From Bartonella sp. CM31XJBT (GTDB taxonomy: Bacteria; Pseudomonadota; Alphaproteobacteria; Rhizobiales; Rhizobiaceae): 64,000 bases of DNA. The stretch's first letter is position 1. Each line of letters opens with the position of its first letter. This document shows, one piece after another, positions 1-9,530 of this stretch. A model generated the notes under the pieces. That model searched no databases. It saw only the letters and a list, made by a program, of their open reading frames with translations, and was not told where the DNA came from. Location of the stretch: contig NZ_JAQITD010000001.1 of NCBI RefSeq assembly GCF_028618555.1, positions 124,001 to 188,000 of the forward strand. The letters run 5' to 3'. The position numbers and the translations under genes are program-made.

Positions 1-2410
1 AGGCTTTCTGGATACGTTGTTGAAAAGGCGCATCAATACTCTCAGGCGCAGGACGAAAACGTCGTAAGAGGGCAAAAACAGTAAGGGAAACAACACCCAA
101 AACCACAATTTCTCCCATGGTATCAAAACCACGGAAATCAACCAACAACACATTCACAACATTGCGACCACCAGCATCTGAGTAAGCATGCGTTAGAAAA
201 AAATCAGAAATCGTTGTACCTTGAGGACGTGTCATCACTGCAAAAGAAAGCCATGCTACACCAGCACCTCCTACAAGGGATATGATGAAATCACGGAAAC
301 GACGCAAACGAATCCAAAAATGAACAGCAGCTGGCCCAGGATCATGCAAACGTTTAGGCAACCACCGTAAACCAAGCAATAATAAAACGACTGTAACAAC
401 CTCAACAACCAATTGTGTTATTGCTAAATCAGGAGCAGAAAGCCATAAAAAGGTTGCACAAGTCATCAAACCAGCTCCCCCTAAAAGCATAAGTGAAGCA
501 AGACGATGAAACTTTGCTCGCCAAGCAACTAAAAGCGCACATAATCCGCCAACCAGCCAAAGAGCGAGAAAAGGAATATCAAGTGGAAAAAGCGGTAATG
601 TCCCCACTGGAATGAAACCATCGCACCAAAGTAAAAGACCAACAAATGCAAAACAGACCCAAAAAATCCAATGCAACTGGATCTGCAAACGGCGTGTTGA
701 CAAAGCAGATTCCACCGCACGGGCCCATTTCCAAGAAATAATTACGAGAATGCGTTCAAAAATACGCGGTCCTTTTAAGTGACGGAAAAAAGGAGCCCCA
801 TCATCACAGGATAAAAAATAACGATGCCCGACAGCATAGAGCAATCCGCCCCCTAATAATGCAACAAAACTCATCACTAATGGAGTGTTAAACCCATGCC
901 AAACAGCCAAACTATAAGGAATTGTCATTGGTCCTAAAACAGACACGACCGCATTATCTAAAATAGGTCCTATTGTTAAATTAGGAAAAATACCAACCGC
1001 TAAACAAATAAACACCAAAAGCTCCATTGGTAAACGCATAAAATGCGGTGGTTCATGGGGAGTCTTGGGTAAATTGTCAGGCTTTGGTCCTAAAAAAACA
1101 CCGTGAATAAAGCGTATAGAATAAGTCACACTAAACAGACTAGCTAGCGTTGCCACATAAGGCGCAATCCAATCGAGCCATGATTCCATATGCGTTTCAA
1201 CAGCTTCAGCAAAAAACATCTCTTTCGATAAAAAACCATTCAACAAAGGAACCCCAGCCATCGCTGCACTCGCAACTAAAGCAAGAGTTGCTGTAATAGG
1301 CATAGAACGATAAAGCCCTGACAGTTTACGCATATCACGTGTTCCTGTCTCATGATCAATAATGCCAGCAGCCATAAATAAAGAGGCCTTAAAAGTAGCA
1401 TGATTGGCCATATGAAAGATCGCCGCAACACATGCAAGTGGACTACCAAGACTTAAAAGCGTTGTAATTAATCCAAGATGACTAATAGTCGAGTAAGCAA
1501 GCAGTCCTTTTAAGTCTTGCTGAAACATGGAAAAATAGGCACCTAGCAGCAATGTCGAGAGTCCTGAAAAGCCAACCAGCCAAAACCAAGATTCTGTTCC
1601 AGAGAGCACAGGCCATAAACGAACAAGCAAAAACAATCCCGCTTTTACCATTGTTGCCGAATGCAAATAAGCCGATACGGGGGTTGGAGCAGCCATCGCG
1701 TTGGGTAGCCAAAAATGAAAGGGAAATTGCGCGCTTTTTGTTAACCCTCCCAATAAAATACAAATAAGGATAGGACTATAAAGAGAACTTGACCGGATCA
1801 TATCTCCAGACTGTAGCACCTTATCCAAATCAAAACTGCCAACAGTATACCCAATCAATAAAACTCCAATAAAAAGGGCAAAGCCGCCAAAACCTGTGAT
1901 CGTTAGAGCCATACGCGCACCCTCACGCGCACTTGCATTATGGTACCAATAGCCGATCAACAAAAAAGAAAAAATACTGGTGAGTTCCCAGAAAACAACC
2001 AAAAAGACGAGATTACCTGATAAAACTATTCCTATCATTGATCCCATAAAAGCCAAAAAAAAGGAAAAAAAACGAGGTACAGAATCCGCTGGATCCATGT
2101 AATAACGTGAATAAATGACAACAAGCAGCCCAATCCCTGTAATGAGCAAGCAAAAAAGCCACGATAAACCATCTATACGAAGAATCAAATCGCTTCCCCA
2201 TTCTGGAAGCCAAGAAATATCTAAACGCACTATGTGGTTTCCGCGAACTTCCGGATAAAGCATTATTGTAAAAATAAGACAGAAAAGCGCGACAATCCCA
2301 GCAAACCAGGCTTCATTATTTTTTGCTGTCGAACGAAAAAAGCCAATGACAGCACTTCCACCAAAGGGAAGCAAAACGAGCAATACCAACATTGCTTCCC
2401 GTGTTGTCAT
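1..2410 (-). CDS. mrpA: Mrp/Pha-type Na+(K+)/H+ antiporter large subunit A (fused A/B type), 3' part off the left edge
   Basis: The gene runs leftward from an ATG at 2408-2410 and is still open at base 1, giving about 803 residues without a stop. The product is a polytopic membrane protein of the NADH-dehydrogenase subunit 5 (proton-pumping) family. It has an ND5-like core with helix residues such as HSATMVKAG and HMANHATFKASLF, which carry the conserved Lys and His of the transport channel. After about residue 600 come further helices and a C-terminal DUF4040/MrpB-like region (VVEVVTVVLLLLGLRWLP, DFRGFDTMGEIVVLG). Hyphomicrobial PhaA proteins are fused A/B subunits of about 960 residues, so the C-terminus and the remaining Mrp subunits should lie just left of the window. 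Expected role: sodium or potassium extrusion and pH homeostasis across the inner membrane. The length and the two regions favour the Mrp family over a true Nuo subunit. Confidence 0.9.
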   Translation of the reverse strand, partial: MTTREAMLVLLVLLPFGGSAVIGFFRSTAKNNEAWFAGIVALFCLIFTIMLYPEVRGNHIVRLDISWLPEWGSDLILRIDGLSWLFCLLITGIGLLVVIYSRYYMDPADSVPRFFSFFLAFMGSMIGIVLSGNLVFLVVFWELTSIFSFLLIGYWYHNASAREGARMALTITGFGGFALFIGVLLIGYTVGSFDLDKVLQSGDMIRSSSLYSPILICILLGGLTKSAQFPFHFWLPNAMAAPTPVSAYLHSATMVKAGLFLLVRLWPVLSGTESWFWLVGFSGLSTLLLGAYFSMFQQDLKGLLAYSTISHLGLITTLLSLGSPLACVAAIFHMANHATFKASLFMAAGIIDHETGTRDMRKLSGLYRSMPITATLALVASAAMAGVPLLNGFLSKEMFFAEAVETHMESWLDWIAPYVATLASLFSVTYSIRFIHGVFLGPKPDNLPKTPHEPPHFMRLPMELLVFICLAVGIFPNLTIGPILDNAVVSVLGPMTIPYSLAVWHGFNTPLVMSFVALLGGGLLYAVGHRYFLSCDDGAPFFRHLKGPRIFERILVIISWKWARAVESALSTRRLQIQLHWIFWVCFAFVGLLLWCDGFIPVGTLPLFPLDIPFLALWLVGGLCALLVAWRAKFHRLASLMLLGGAGLMTCATFLWLSAPDLAITQLVVEVVTVVLLLLGLRWLPKRLHDPGPAAVHFWIRLRRFRDFIISLVGGAGVAWLSFAVMTRPQGTTISDFFLTHAYSDAGGRNVVNVLLVDFRGFDTMGEIVVLGVVSLTVFALLRRFRPAPESIDAPFQQRIQKA

Positions 2411-2565
2411 TCTTTAAACTCCATTTTGCCTTAATATTTTGTCATCGACAAAAACTTATATTCTCACCCCCCATTCCACACTTAATGATAATAAGATTTA
2501 ATAAAACTTAAAAGCATTTAAAATTTTAAAAAAAACAATGCTGGCATGAAAATACTGCGCACCAC

Positions 2566-2616
2566 ACAAGTCTTCTCTTTATTTTAAGAACAATAACGCC
2601 CACGACAAGAAGCAAT
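2566..2616 (-). pseudogene. Remnant of a second BA14K-like C-terminus
   Basis: Read leftward from 2616, the DNA encodes I-A-S-C-R-G-R-Y-C-S-stop-N-K-E-K. This lines up with I-E-S-C-L-A-R-Y-R-S-Y-N-K-N-D in the intact gene just upstream, with the tyrosine codon turned into TAA. It begins about 20 bases beyond the stop of that gene. I read it as the decayed tail of a tandem paralogue. The match is short, so chance is not excluded. Confidence 0.35.
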
Positions 2617-2637
2617 TAAAATTTTATTTAATAATTT

Positions 2638-3135
2638 CTATCCTTTAAAAAAGCGTGATAAACACTGCTTACGCCCCCCATGAAAAGGCTGAAAACTATT
2701 ATCATTTTTATTATAAGAGCGATAACGCGCAAGGCAAGATTCAATATGTTGTTTAAGCATCCATGGCTCTTTTTTTTCTAATTTTTCCGAAGAAGAAGTT
2801 AAAAACACTTTTTTAGCATCTGGTACAACTTTTAATGATGCGCCTTTTGTGCTTAAGTGCGGTGATGTAATAAATGCCACTTCAGGATACCACCAATTAT
2901 CACTGTATTTACGATAACCACGCCGATAATGACGATAACCTTTAAAACCATTAAGTTCTCTACGCCCCGTAAAAATCAAAGGCACCGAACTATCTTGGAG
3001 AGAGGTCTGAGTAACCAGTTTGGCTTTAGCATCACTCCTATTTTGCCCCCAATTAACAAGAGTGGTTATTATAATGAAAAAACTGCTAACAAATACAAAA
3101 GCTAAAGCATAATATAATTTTTTTTTCATACTCAT
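2638..3135 (-). CDS. BA14K family secreted or membrane-anchored protein
   Basis: A 165-residue protein with a basic N-terminus (MSMKKK) and one hydrophobic stretch at about residues 8-27, which could be an uncleaved anchor or a signal peptide. The C-terminal end has the BA14K signature: C-L-A-R-Y-R-S-Y near residue 135, then N-S-F-Q-P-F-H-G-G and a final K-Q-C. The BA14K family is named after an immunoreactive 14-kDa lectin-like protein of Brucella. The middle is rich in Arg, Tyr and Lys (GYRHYRRGYRKY). The gene is transcribed divergently from nspC with a 167-bp space between them. Its biochemical role is unknown; a surface or periplasmic location is inferred from the N-terminus and the family. 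The start could be Met1 or Met3. A decayed copy of the signature lies just downstream. Confidence 0.7.
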   Translation of the reverse strand: MSMKKKLYYALAFVFVSSFFIIITTLVNWGQNRSDAKAKLVTQTSLQDSSVPLIFTGRRELNGFKGYRHYRRGYRKYSDNWWYPEVAFITSPHLSTKGASLKVVPDAKKVFLTSSSEKLEKKEPWMLKQHIESCLARYRSYNKNDNSFQPFHGGRKQCLSRFFKG

Positions 3136-3302
3136 AACAAAAAACTCAACATAATAAACAACAGTAATTACAGAAAGCCTTTCTCTTGCTGGACAGAAAC
3201 AGATTCTTTTCTTAAGATTCTTTTTTCTTGAGACATTCTGTTACTCTTTGTACTAAACGTTGATCTTGGCAATAAGATCCTACAAAAAAGAATGAATAAA
3301 TA

Positions 3303-4400
3303 ATGATAAAAACCCCCTACTATCTTATAGACAAATCGAAACTCATCAAAAACATGCAAACAATTTCTCGTTTACGGGAAATGTCCGGAGCTAAAATTTT
3401 ACTTGCTTTGAAATGTTTTGCCACATGGAGTGTTTTTGATTTAATGTCTGAGTTCATGGATGGAACCACATCATCATCCCTTTATGAACTGCGTTTAGGA
3501 AGAGAAAAATTTGGCAAAGAAACCCATGCTTATTCAGTGGCTTGGGCAGATGATGAAATTGATGAAGCCTGTGGTTATGCAGATAAAATCATCTTTAATT
3601 CCATCCAACAGCTTCAACGCTTTTCTGATGCAACAAAAACCATTCAAAGAGGTTTAAGGTTAAACCCAGGAATGAGCGCATCAAATTTTGATCTTGCCAA
3701 CCCCTCTCGCCCTTTTAGCCGCTTAGGAGAAACAAACCAAAGCGCTATCAAAGAAGTTCTGCCTCTTATCAACGGATTGATGATCCATAACAATTGTGAA
3801 AATGCTGACTTTAATCTTTTTAACCAAATGCTTGGGTATATGGAAGAAAAATTTGCAGAACTTTTTTCTGCTGTTGACTGGATAAGCCTTGGCGGCGGAA
3901 TCCATTTTACGGCTGAAAATTATCCTCTAGAAGCTTTCGCAAAACGCTTAAAACAATTTTCTAAAACTCATGGTGTCACTCTTTTTCTAGAACCAGGAGA
4001 AGCTGCTATTACCAAAAGCACCACACTGGAAGTAAGCGTTCTTGACACATTGTATAATGAAAAAAAACTTGCCATCGTTGATAGCTCCATTGAAGCTCAT
4101 ATGCTTGATCTTTTAATTTATCGTGAGAATGCCAAATTAGAACCCAATCAAGGTCCACACGAAATTATGATTTGTGGAAAGTCTTGTCTTGCCGGCGATA
4201 TTTTTGGAACATTTCAATTTCAAAAACCTCTTAAAATAGGCGATAGACTGTCTTTTCAGGATGCAGCAGGTTATACAATGGTCAAAAAAAACTGGTTTAA
4301 TGGCGTTACAATGCCTGCTATTGTTCTCAAAGAGTGCGATGGTACATTAACACTTCAACGCCAATTCAGCTATAACGACTATCAGGAAAGCCTTTCATAA
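3303..4400 (+). CDS. nspC: Carboxy(nor)spermidine decarboxylase
   Basis: A PLP-dependent fold-type III decarboxylase of 365 residues. The Schiff-base lysine is K37 in the motif L-L-A-L-K-C-F, and the cysteine of the second active-site half is in C-G-K-S-C-L-A-G-D near residue 295. Phosphate-binding glycines are in S-L-G-G-G-I-H. The enzyme removes CO2 from carboxynorspermidine or carboxyspermidine in the aspartate-semialdehyde route to triamines, in the cytoplasm. The next gene encodes the matching dehydrogenase, 54 bp downstream, so the two probably form an operon. The length is typical. The substrate (nor- or homo-series) cannot be read from the sequence. Lysine and diaminopimelate decarboxylases are less likely given the partner gene and the short N-terminus. 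Confidence 0.9.
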   Translation: MIKTPYYLIDKSKLIKNMQTISRLREMSGAKILLALKCFATWSVFDLMSEFMDGTTSSSLYELRLGREKFGKETHAYSVAWADDEIDEACGYADKIIFNSIQQLQRFSDATKTIQRGLRLNPGMSASNFDLANPSRPFSRLGETNQSAIKEVLPLINGLMIHNNCENADFNLFNQMLGYMEEKFAELFSAVDWISLGGGIHFTAENYPLEAFAKRLKQFSKTHGVTLFLEPGEAAITKSTTLEVSVLDTLYNEKKLAIVDSSIEAHMLDLLIYRENAKLEPNQGPHEIMICGKSCLAGDIFGTFQFQKPLKIGDRLSFQDAAGYTMVKKNWFNGVTMPAIVLKECDGTLTLQRQFSYNDYQESLS

Positions 4401-4454
4401 AGATAAACCATAAAAAACGTCATACAACAGTATTAAAAAGGAGATGGACCTACA

Positions 4455-5693
4455 ATGAAAAAAAATGTTCTCATTATTGGTGCCGGAGGTGTTGCACAAG
4501 TTGTTGCGCATAAATGCGCTCAAAACAACGATATTCTTGGTGAAATTCATATTGCTTCACGAACACTCAAAAAATGTGAGGCCATCATTGCTTCTATTAA
4601 AGAAAAAAACACAATGAAAGAACAGGGTGTTCTCAAAAGCCATTCGCTCAATGCCATGAATGTAGAAGAAACTATAAAGCTCATCCAAAAGACCAAATGC
4701 GAAATTGTCATTAATGTTGGTTCTGCCTTTCTTAATATGTCTGTTCTTTCAGCTTGTATTGAAACCAAATGCGCTTATATCGATACCGCAATTCATGAAG
4801 ACCCATTGAAAATTTGTGAAACACCTCCTTGGTATGGCAATTATGAATGGCCTCGACGTCAAGAATGTGAAAAAGCTGGTATAACCGCTATTTTAGGAGC
4901 AGGTTTTGACCCAGGTGTAGTGAATGCTTATGCTGCATTAGCGCGCGATGATTATTTTGATAAAATCACAGATATTGATATTATTGATATTAATGCCGGA
5001 AATCATGGGCGTTGGTTTGCTACAAATTTTGATCCAGAAATTAACTTCCGTGAATTTACAGGACAAGTATGGTCATGGCAAAATAAAAAATGGACTTCCA
5101 ATAAAATGTTTGAAATCAGCCATGAATGGGATCTTCCCGTTGTGGGAAAACAAAAAGCCTATATGACAGGACATGATGAAATTCATTCACTTTCCAAAAA
5201 TCTTGATGTAGAGAATGTCCGTTTCTGGATGGGATTTAGTGATCGTTATATCACTGTTTTTACGGTTCTAAAAAACCTCGGACTCTTATCCGAACAACCA
5301 ATTAAAACGGCAGAAGGTCAAGAAGTCGTGCCCTTGAAAGTCGTGAAGGCCGTCTTACCCGACCCTTCCTCTCTCGCCCCAGACTACACAGGAAAAACCT
5401 GTATCGGAGATCTTATTAAAGGCGAAAAAGATGGAAACTCGAGAGAAATTTTTATCTATAATATAGCCGATCACAAACAAGCTTTTCATGAAACTGGGGC
5501 ACAAGGCATTTCCTATACAGCTGGCGTACCAGCAGCCGCAACAGCTCTTCTTATTGCCACAGGCGAATGGGATGTTAAAACTATGGTCAATGTAGAAGAA
5601 TTACCACCCCACCCTTTCCTTAAATATCTTGATCATATGGGGCTTCCCACTTTTATAAGAGAACAACAAGAAGATAAAAAATTACAATTTTAA
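4455..5693 (+). CDS. Carboxynorspermidine synthase (saccharopine dehydrogenase family)
   Basis: A 412-residue protein starting with a Rossmann dinucleotide site (V-L-I-I-G-A-G-G-V-A-Q-V-V), followed by the saccharopine-dehydrogenase fold with motifs such as G-A-G-F-D-P-G-V-V-N and a glycine-rich C-terminal domain. It has a strong ribosome binding site (AAGGAG) 8 to 10 bases ahead of the ATG. Paired with the decarboxylase immediately upstream, it should condense a diamine with aspartate semialdehyde and reduce the product with NADPH, giving carboxynorspermidine or carboxyspermidine. Family members of this length next to nspC are polyamine enzymes rather than lysine-catabolic saccharopine dehydrogenases, so the context decides the call. 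Both genes run opposite to the presumed direction of replication. Confidence 0.85.
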   Translation: MKKNVLIIGAGGVAQVVAHKCAQNNDILGEIHIASRTLKKCEAIIASIKEKNTMKEQGVLKSHSLNAMNVEETIKLIQKTKCEIVINVGSAFLNMSVLSACIETKCAYIDTAIHEDPLKICETPPWYGNYEWPRRQECEKAGITAILGAGFDPGVVNAYAALARDDYFDKITDIDIIDINAGNHGRWFATNFDPEINFREFTGQVWSWQNKKWTSNKMFEISHEWDLPVVGKQKAYMTGHDEIHSLSKNLDVENVRFWMGFSDRYITVFTVLKNLGLLSEQPIKTAEGQEVVPLKVVKAVLPDPSSLAPDYTGKTCIGDLIKGEKDGNSREIFIYNIADHKQAFHETGAQGISYTAGVPAAATALLIATGEWDVKTMVNVEELPPHPFLKYLDHMGLPTFIREQQEDKKLQF

Positions 5694-6848
5694 TACCTAT
5701 AGAAAGCATATGCTTGATTTTTTAAGTTATCACAAAACTGCCCAATGAAAACAAACTTAATATTCTCGTGTAATTATGGTTTTCAAAAAAATTTTAGCTA
5801 TTCGTTATATTTTGGCAACATTACGATTTCTTAACAACCTTAAAGAAGAGACATATCATCTTTTTAAGACATAGCAAGCAATGATCAAGAAAAGCAGAGA
5901 AGAAAAAACTAACTTAATCACACTGTATGACTTGTCATTATCATCAAAAAGATAGTGTCATAAACAAAAGATATAAAAATACCGCTTTTTTAAAGAAGAG
6001 CGGTATTTTGTAGAATATCCAATCCCTCCCCTCTTCATCTTAAATGACAAAGATCCTTAACCCACACCAATCATTAAACAATTCAATTTCTTTGGGTGAA
6101 TTCCTCTTGGCTTCTCTCTTCATATGATTCATCATCATATATAACACATTGATTTATAACAATAAAATATCATTTTCAACTTGATTTATAACGCTGAATA
6201 CTGTAAGATTTTCTTATCACAAGCTCTCTCACATTGAAGCAATTAAAATCTTTTGTCTGCACATCACAAACAAAGCGAGCGTGTGAGGTAAAATGATAAA
6301 AGAACAGAATAAAAATTCTCTTATGAAAACTCTCAAATAATAAAGAGCTTTAGCAATATTGAGAACTAAAAAAGTGTATTATCAATGTCAGCGTGTACTT
6401 TTACTAAACATAAAGATGATGGTGCACAATAGGTCGTATAACAGTTTGAATGAATTTCATATATTTCAAGAGAAACTTTACAGCTATACCATTCACGAGC
6501 ACCATTGCGAAGTAGATTTGGGCATTTTGAGAGATGTTTTCTTAACACAAAGCACGCAGATAGGCTCAGAATCCTATCTTAAATATTTTATAACAGTATA
6601 AAAACTACCCCATATATAAAACTTTACATAGACTAAACACCACCGCTCTAAACGATAGTGCACAACAGAATAATCAATCAAAACTGCACAACAGATATCT
6701 AAAACAGTAATTATCGAAAAGCATACAACAAATGGAACATTTTAATACAATTGGTTATATTCCTTTTTAAAGTTTTAAAATGTTGTTGCATGCTTCACTA
6801 ATATTTTCCGCCTCATGTGCCTTTTAAAATGTACTTTTTAAAAGCTTT
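5694..6848. other. Gene-free stretch with one strong hairpin
   Basis: No ORF here looks like a gene. The longest, about 80 codons at 6359-6601, has no recognisable motif and is matched by an equally long overlapping ORF on the other strand. The only clear structure is the inverted repeat at 5976-6009. The rest is AT-rich, with C exceeding G on this strand in the one block I counted (6001-6060: 16 C, 6 G). Confidence 0.7.
5976..6009. terminator. Bidirectional terminator-like hairpin
   Basis: A perfect 11-bp stem, AAAATACCGCT with AGCGGTATTTT, around a 12-base loop. T or A tracts at both ends would allow it to act on either strand. It lies 283 bp after the polyamine genes. That is far for their own terminator, so it may end an unrecognised short transcript. 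Confidence 0.55.
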
Positions 6849-8255
6849 TTAAATATGAAGTGGTTTAGCAAATGTTGCCAAAGCTGCCTCACGCACGGCT
6901 TCTGATAAGGTAGGATGTGCATGGCAACAACGTCCCAGATCTTCTGATGAACCACCAAATTCCATTAAAACTGCAATTTCATGGATCATTTCACCAGCAC
7001 CAAATCCAAGAATATGCCCCCCTAATACCCGATCTGTTTTTTTATCAGAAAGGATTTTAACGAACCCATCACTCTTTTGCATTGCACGTGCACGACCATT
7101 AGCCATAAAAGGAAATTTGCCAACATTATATTCAATACCAGCAGTTTTTAGCTCTTCTTCTGTCCTTCCTACACTCGCAATTTCCGGCTGTGTATAAACA
7201 ACACTAGGAATAACATCAAAATTAACATGTCCTTTTTGACCTGCCAAAATTTCTGCCACAGCAACGCCTTCTTCCTCTGCTTTATGTGCTAACATTTGTC
7301 CTTTTACGACATCACCAATTGCATAAATTCCTGGAACATTCGTCTGCCAATGAGCATCAATTGCAATAAATCCGCGTTCATCTAACTGAACACCAGCCTC
7401 TTGTAAGCCAAGCCCCTCTGTATAGGGAGAACGTCCAGTAGCAATAAGCACAACATCAGCCTCTAAAGTTTCAGATTCACCACCTTTGACAGATTCAAAG
7501 CTCACCTGAGCAGTTGAGCCAGATTGTGTAACAGCTGTCACCTTTGCACCCGTTTTATATTCAATCCCCTGTTTTTCCATTAATTTCTGAAATTGCCGTG
7601 AAACTTCACCATCCATTGAGCCCAAAACTTTATTAAGATACTCAATAATGGTCACCTTAGCACCTAAACGGCTCCAAACTGATCCAAGTTCTGAACCAAT
7701 AACACCAGCACCCACTACAATCATATGCGCTGGTACTTTTTCAAGTGAAAGAGCTCCCGTAGAAGAAACAATAGTCTTTTCATCAATTTCAACATTCACC
7801 CCTGGAATGCCTGAACTCTCTGAACCGGTAGCAATAATAATATTTTTTGTTTCAATTGTTTGTTTATTACCATCTCTGGCAACAACTTCCACATGACCCG
7901 CACTCAAAATTTTGGCTGTCCCAAAAAAAGTATCAACTTTATTTTTTTTCATCAAAAAAGAAACACCACTCGTATTGGCTGTTACCACAGCTTTCTTATG
8001 AACCATCATTTGTTCAAGGTTAAGCTTAGATTTACCAATAGAAATACCAAGCGTTTCAAAACCATGCTGGGTTTCAGAAAACACTTCTGAAGCATGCAAC
8101 AACGCTTTAGAAGGAATACAACCAACGTTGAGACATGTTCCTCCTAATGTTGTACGCTTTTCAATAATCGCTACTTTAAGTCCCAGTTGTGCCGCCTTTA
8201 TTGCTGCTACATAACCACCTGGACCCGCTCCGATCACAGCCACATCATAAGACAT
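6849..8255 (-). CDS. lpdA: Dihydrolipoyl dehydrogenase (E3) of the 2-oxoglutarate dehydrogenase complex
   Basis: A flavoprotein disulfide reductase of 468 residues, the usual length. Seen in order: the FAD-binding glycines G-A-G-P-G-G near residue 9; the redox-active pair C41-L-N-V-G-C46; a second Rossmann site (V-G-A-G-V-I-G-S-E-L-G) for NAD; the FAD motif A-I-G-D-V; and the C-terminal catalytic H-A-H-P-T-L-S-E. It reoxidises the dihydrolipoyl groups of the E2 subunit and passes electrons to NAD+. It is the last gene of the leftward mdh-suc block, 31 bp after sucB, with an AAAGGAG site ahead of the ATG. The position identifies it as the E3 of the 2-oxoglutarate complex. A second lpd for pyruvate dehydrogenase would be expected elsewhere. 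Confidence 0.96.
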   Translation of the reverse strand: MSYDVAVIGAGPGGYVAAIKAAQLGLKVAIIEKRTTLGGTCLNVGCIPSKALLHASEVFSETQHGFETLGISIGKSKLNLEQMMVHKKAVVTANTSGVSFLMKKNKVDTFFGTAKILSAGHVEVVARDGNKQTIETKNIIIATGSESSGIPGVNVEIDEKTIVSSTGALSLEKVPAHMIVVGAGVIGSELGSVWSRLGAKVTIIEYLNKVLGSMDGEVSRQFQKLMEKQGIEYKTGAKVTAVTQSGSTAQVSFESVKGGESETLEADVVLIATGRSPYTEGLGLQEAGVQLDERGFIAIDAHWQTNVPGIYAIGDVVKGQMLAHKAEEEGVAVAEILAGQKGHVNFDVIPSVVYTQPEIASVGRTEEELKTAGIEYNVGKFPFMANGRARAMQKSDGFVKILSDKKTDRVLGGHILGFGAGEMIHEIAVLMEFGGSSEDLGRCCHAHPTLSEAVREAALATFAKPLHI

Positions 8256-8286
8256 CCGTTTCTCCTTTCATCCTGAAAACTGTATT

Positions 8287-9498
8287 TTACAAATCAAGAA
8301 CAAGGCGTTCCGGATCTTCTAAGCTTTCCTTAACACGCACAAGGAAAGTCACAGCTTCTTGCCCATCCACAATACGGTGATCATAAGAAAGCGCTAAATA
8401 CATCATGGGACGAATCACAACTTGGCCCTCAACAACCATTGCTCGCTCTTTAATCGCATGCATTCCCAAAATACCAGATTGTGGTGCATTCAAAATCGGT
8501 GTTGACATCAACGATCCATACACACCACCATTGGTAATGGTAAAAGTTCCGCCCTGCATATCAGAAACGGCTAATTTTCCATCACGCGCAAGACGTCCCA
8601 AACGACCAATCTCTTTTTCAATCTCTGCCAATGACATTTGATCTGCATCTCGCACTACTGGAACAACAAGCCCTTTATCCGTTCCAACAGCAATTCCAAC
8701 ATTGACATAGTTTTTGTAAACAATATCTGTCCCATCAATCTCGGCATTAACAGCAGGAAGTTCTTTTAATGCATGACAAACAGCCTTGGTAAAAAACCCC
8801 ATAAAACCAAGTTTAACACCATGTTTCTTTTCAAAAAGATCCTTATAACGCTTGCGCAAATCCATCACAGCTGACATATCAACCTCATTAAATGTGGTTA
8901 ACATCGCTGCTACATTTTGTGCATCTTTAAGACGGCGAGCAATTGTTTGACGCAATTTCGTCATACGAACCCGCTCTTCACGTGTTTCTTGGACAGGAGT
9001 TGCCGAAGAACTCGTCGCAGAAGAAGAGGGTGTAGGGGCATTTGTACTTTGTTTTAATCCACCAAGAACATCTTCTTTAAGAATTTGTCCACGTTTTCCA
9101 GAACCTGAAATATCGCTTTTTGCAACATTATTTTCAGCCATCAATTTTGCTGCTGAAGGAGAAGGAGGCATTGCACTGCTCAAAGCAGGCTTCTCCGATT
9201 CAGATGAAGCCGCTGGAACAAGCGTAGCAGAAGGTGAAAATGATTGGGAGACACCAGCTTCTCCAGCTTTCACCACTCCTAAAAGAGCATTTACTTCAAC
9301 CGTATCGCCTTCTTTTGCAATGATTTCAGATAATTTCCCAGCAACAGGAGAAGGAACTTCAACGGTTACCTTATCAGTTTCTAATTCAACCAAAGGCTCA
9401 TCCATAGCGACAGCTTCGCCAAGTTTTTTAAACCATTTGCCAACCGTTGCTTCGGTAACCGATTCGCCCAAAGTAGGAACACGAATTTCAGTAGTCAT
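8287..9498 (-). CDS. sucB: Dihydrolipoyllysine-residue succinyltransferase (E2)
   Basis: A 403-residue E2 subunit with three parts. The N-terminal lipoyl domain carries the lipoylated lysine K43 in E-T-D-K-V. After an Ala/Pro/Ser-rich linker comes a peripheral subunit-binding domain near residues 110-147 ([18 protein letters not shown]). The C-terminal acyltransferase domain ends with the catalytic H-R-I-V-D-G motif. It transfers the succinyl group to CoA and forms the core of the 2-oxoglutarate dehydrogenase complex. The single lipoyl domain and the location between sucA and lpdA separate it from the pyruvate-complex E2. Confidence 0.96.
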   Translation of the reverse strand: MTTEIRVPTLGESVTEATVGKWFKKLGEAVAMDEPLVELETDKVTVEVPSPVAGKLSEIIAKEGDTVEVNALLGVVKAGEAGVSQSFSPSATLVPAASSESEKPALSSAMPPSPSAAKLMAENNVAKSDISGSGKRGQILKEDVLGGLKQSTNAPTPSSSATSSSATPVQETREERVRMTKLRQTIARRLKDAQNVAAMLTTFNEVDMSAVMDLRKRYKDLFEKKHGVKLGFMGFFTKAVCHALKELPAVNAEIDGTDIVYKNYVNVGIAVGTDKGLVVPVVRDADQMSLAEIEKEIGRLGRLARDGKLAVSDMQGGTFTITNGGVYGSLMSTPILNAPQSGILGMHAIKERAMVVEGQVVIRPMMYLALSYDHRIVDGQEAVTFLVRVKESLEDPERLVLDL

Positions 9499-9530
9499 AA
9501 TATTTTTCCATACATCAGAGTAGTAATAAA

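Noticed and set aside
1482-2213. ORFs on both strands inside the antiporter gene
   Set aside because: They are shadows of the long leftward mrpA frame, which has clear ND5-type motifs.
6359-6601. 80-codon rightward ORF
   Set aside because: No motif, no clear ribosome site, and an opposing 60-codon ORF over the same bases.
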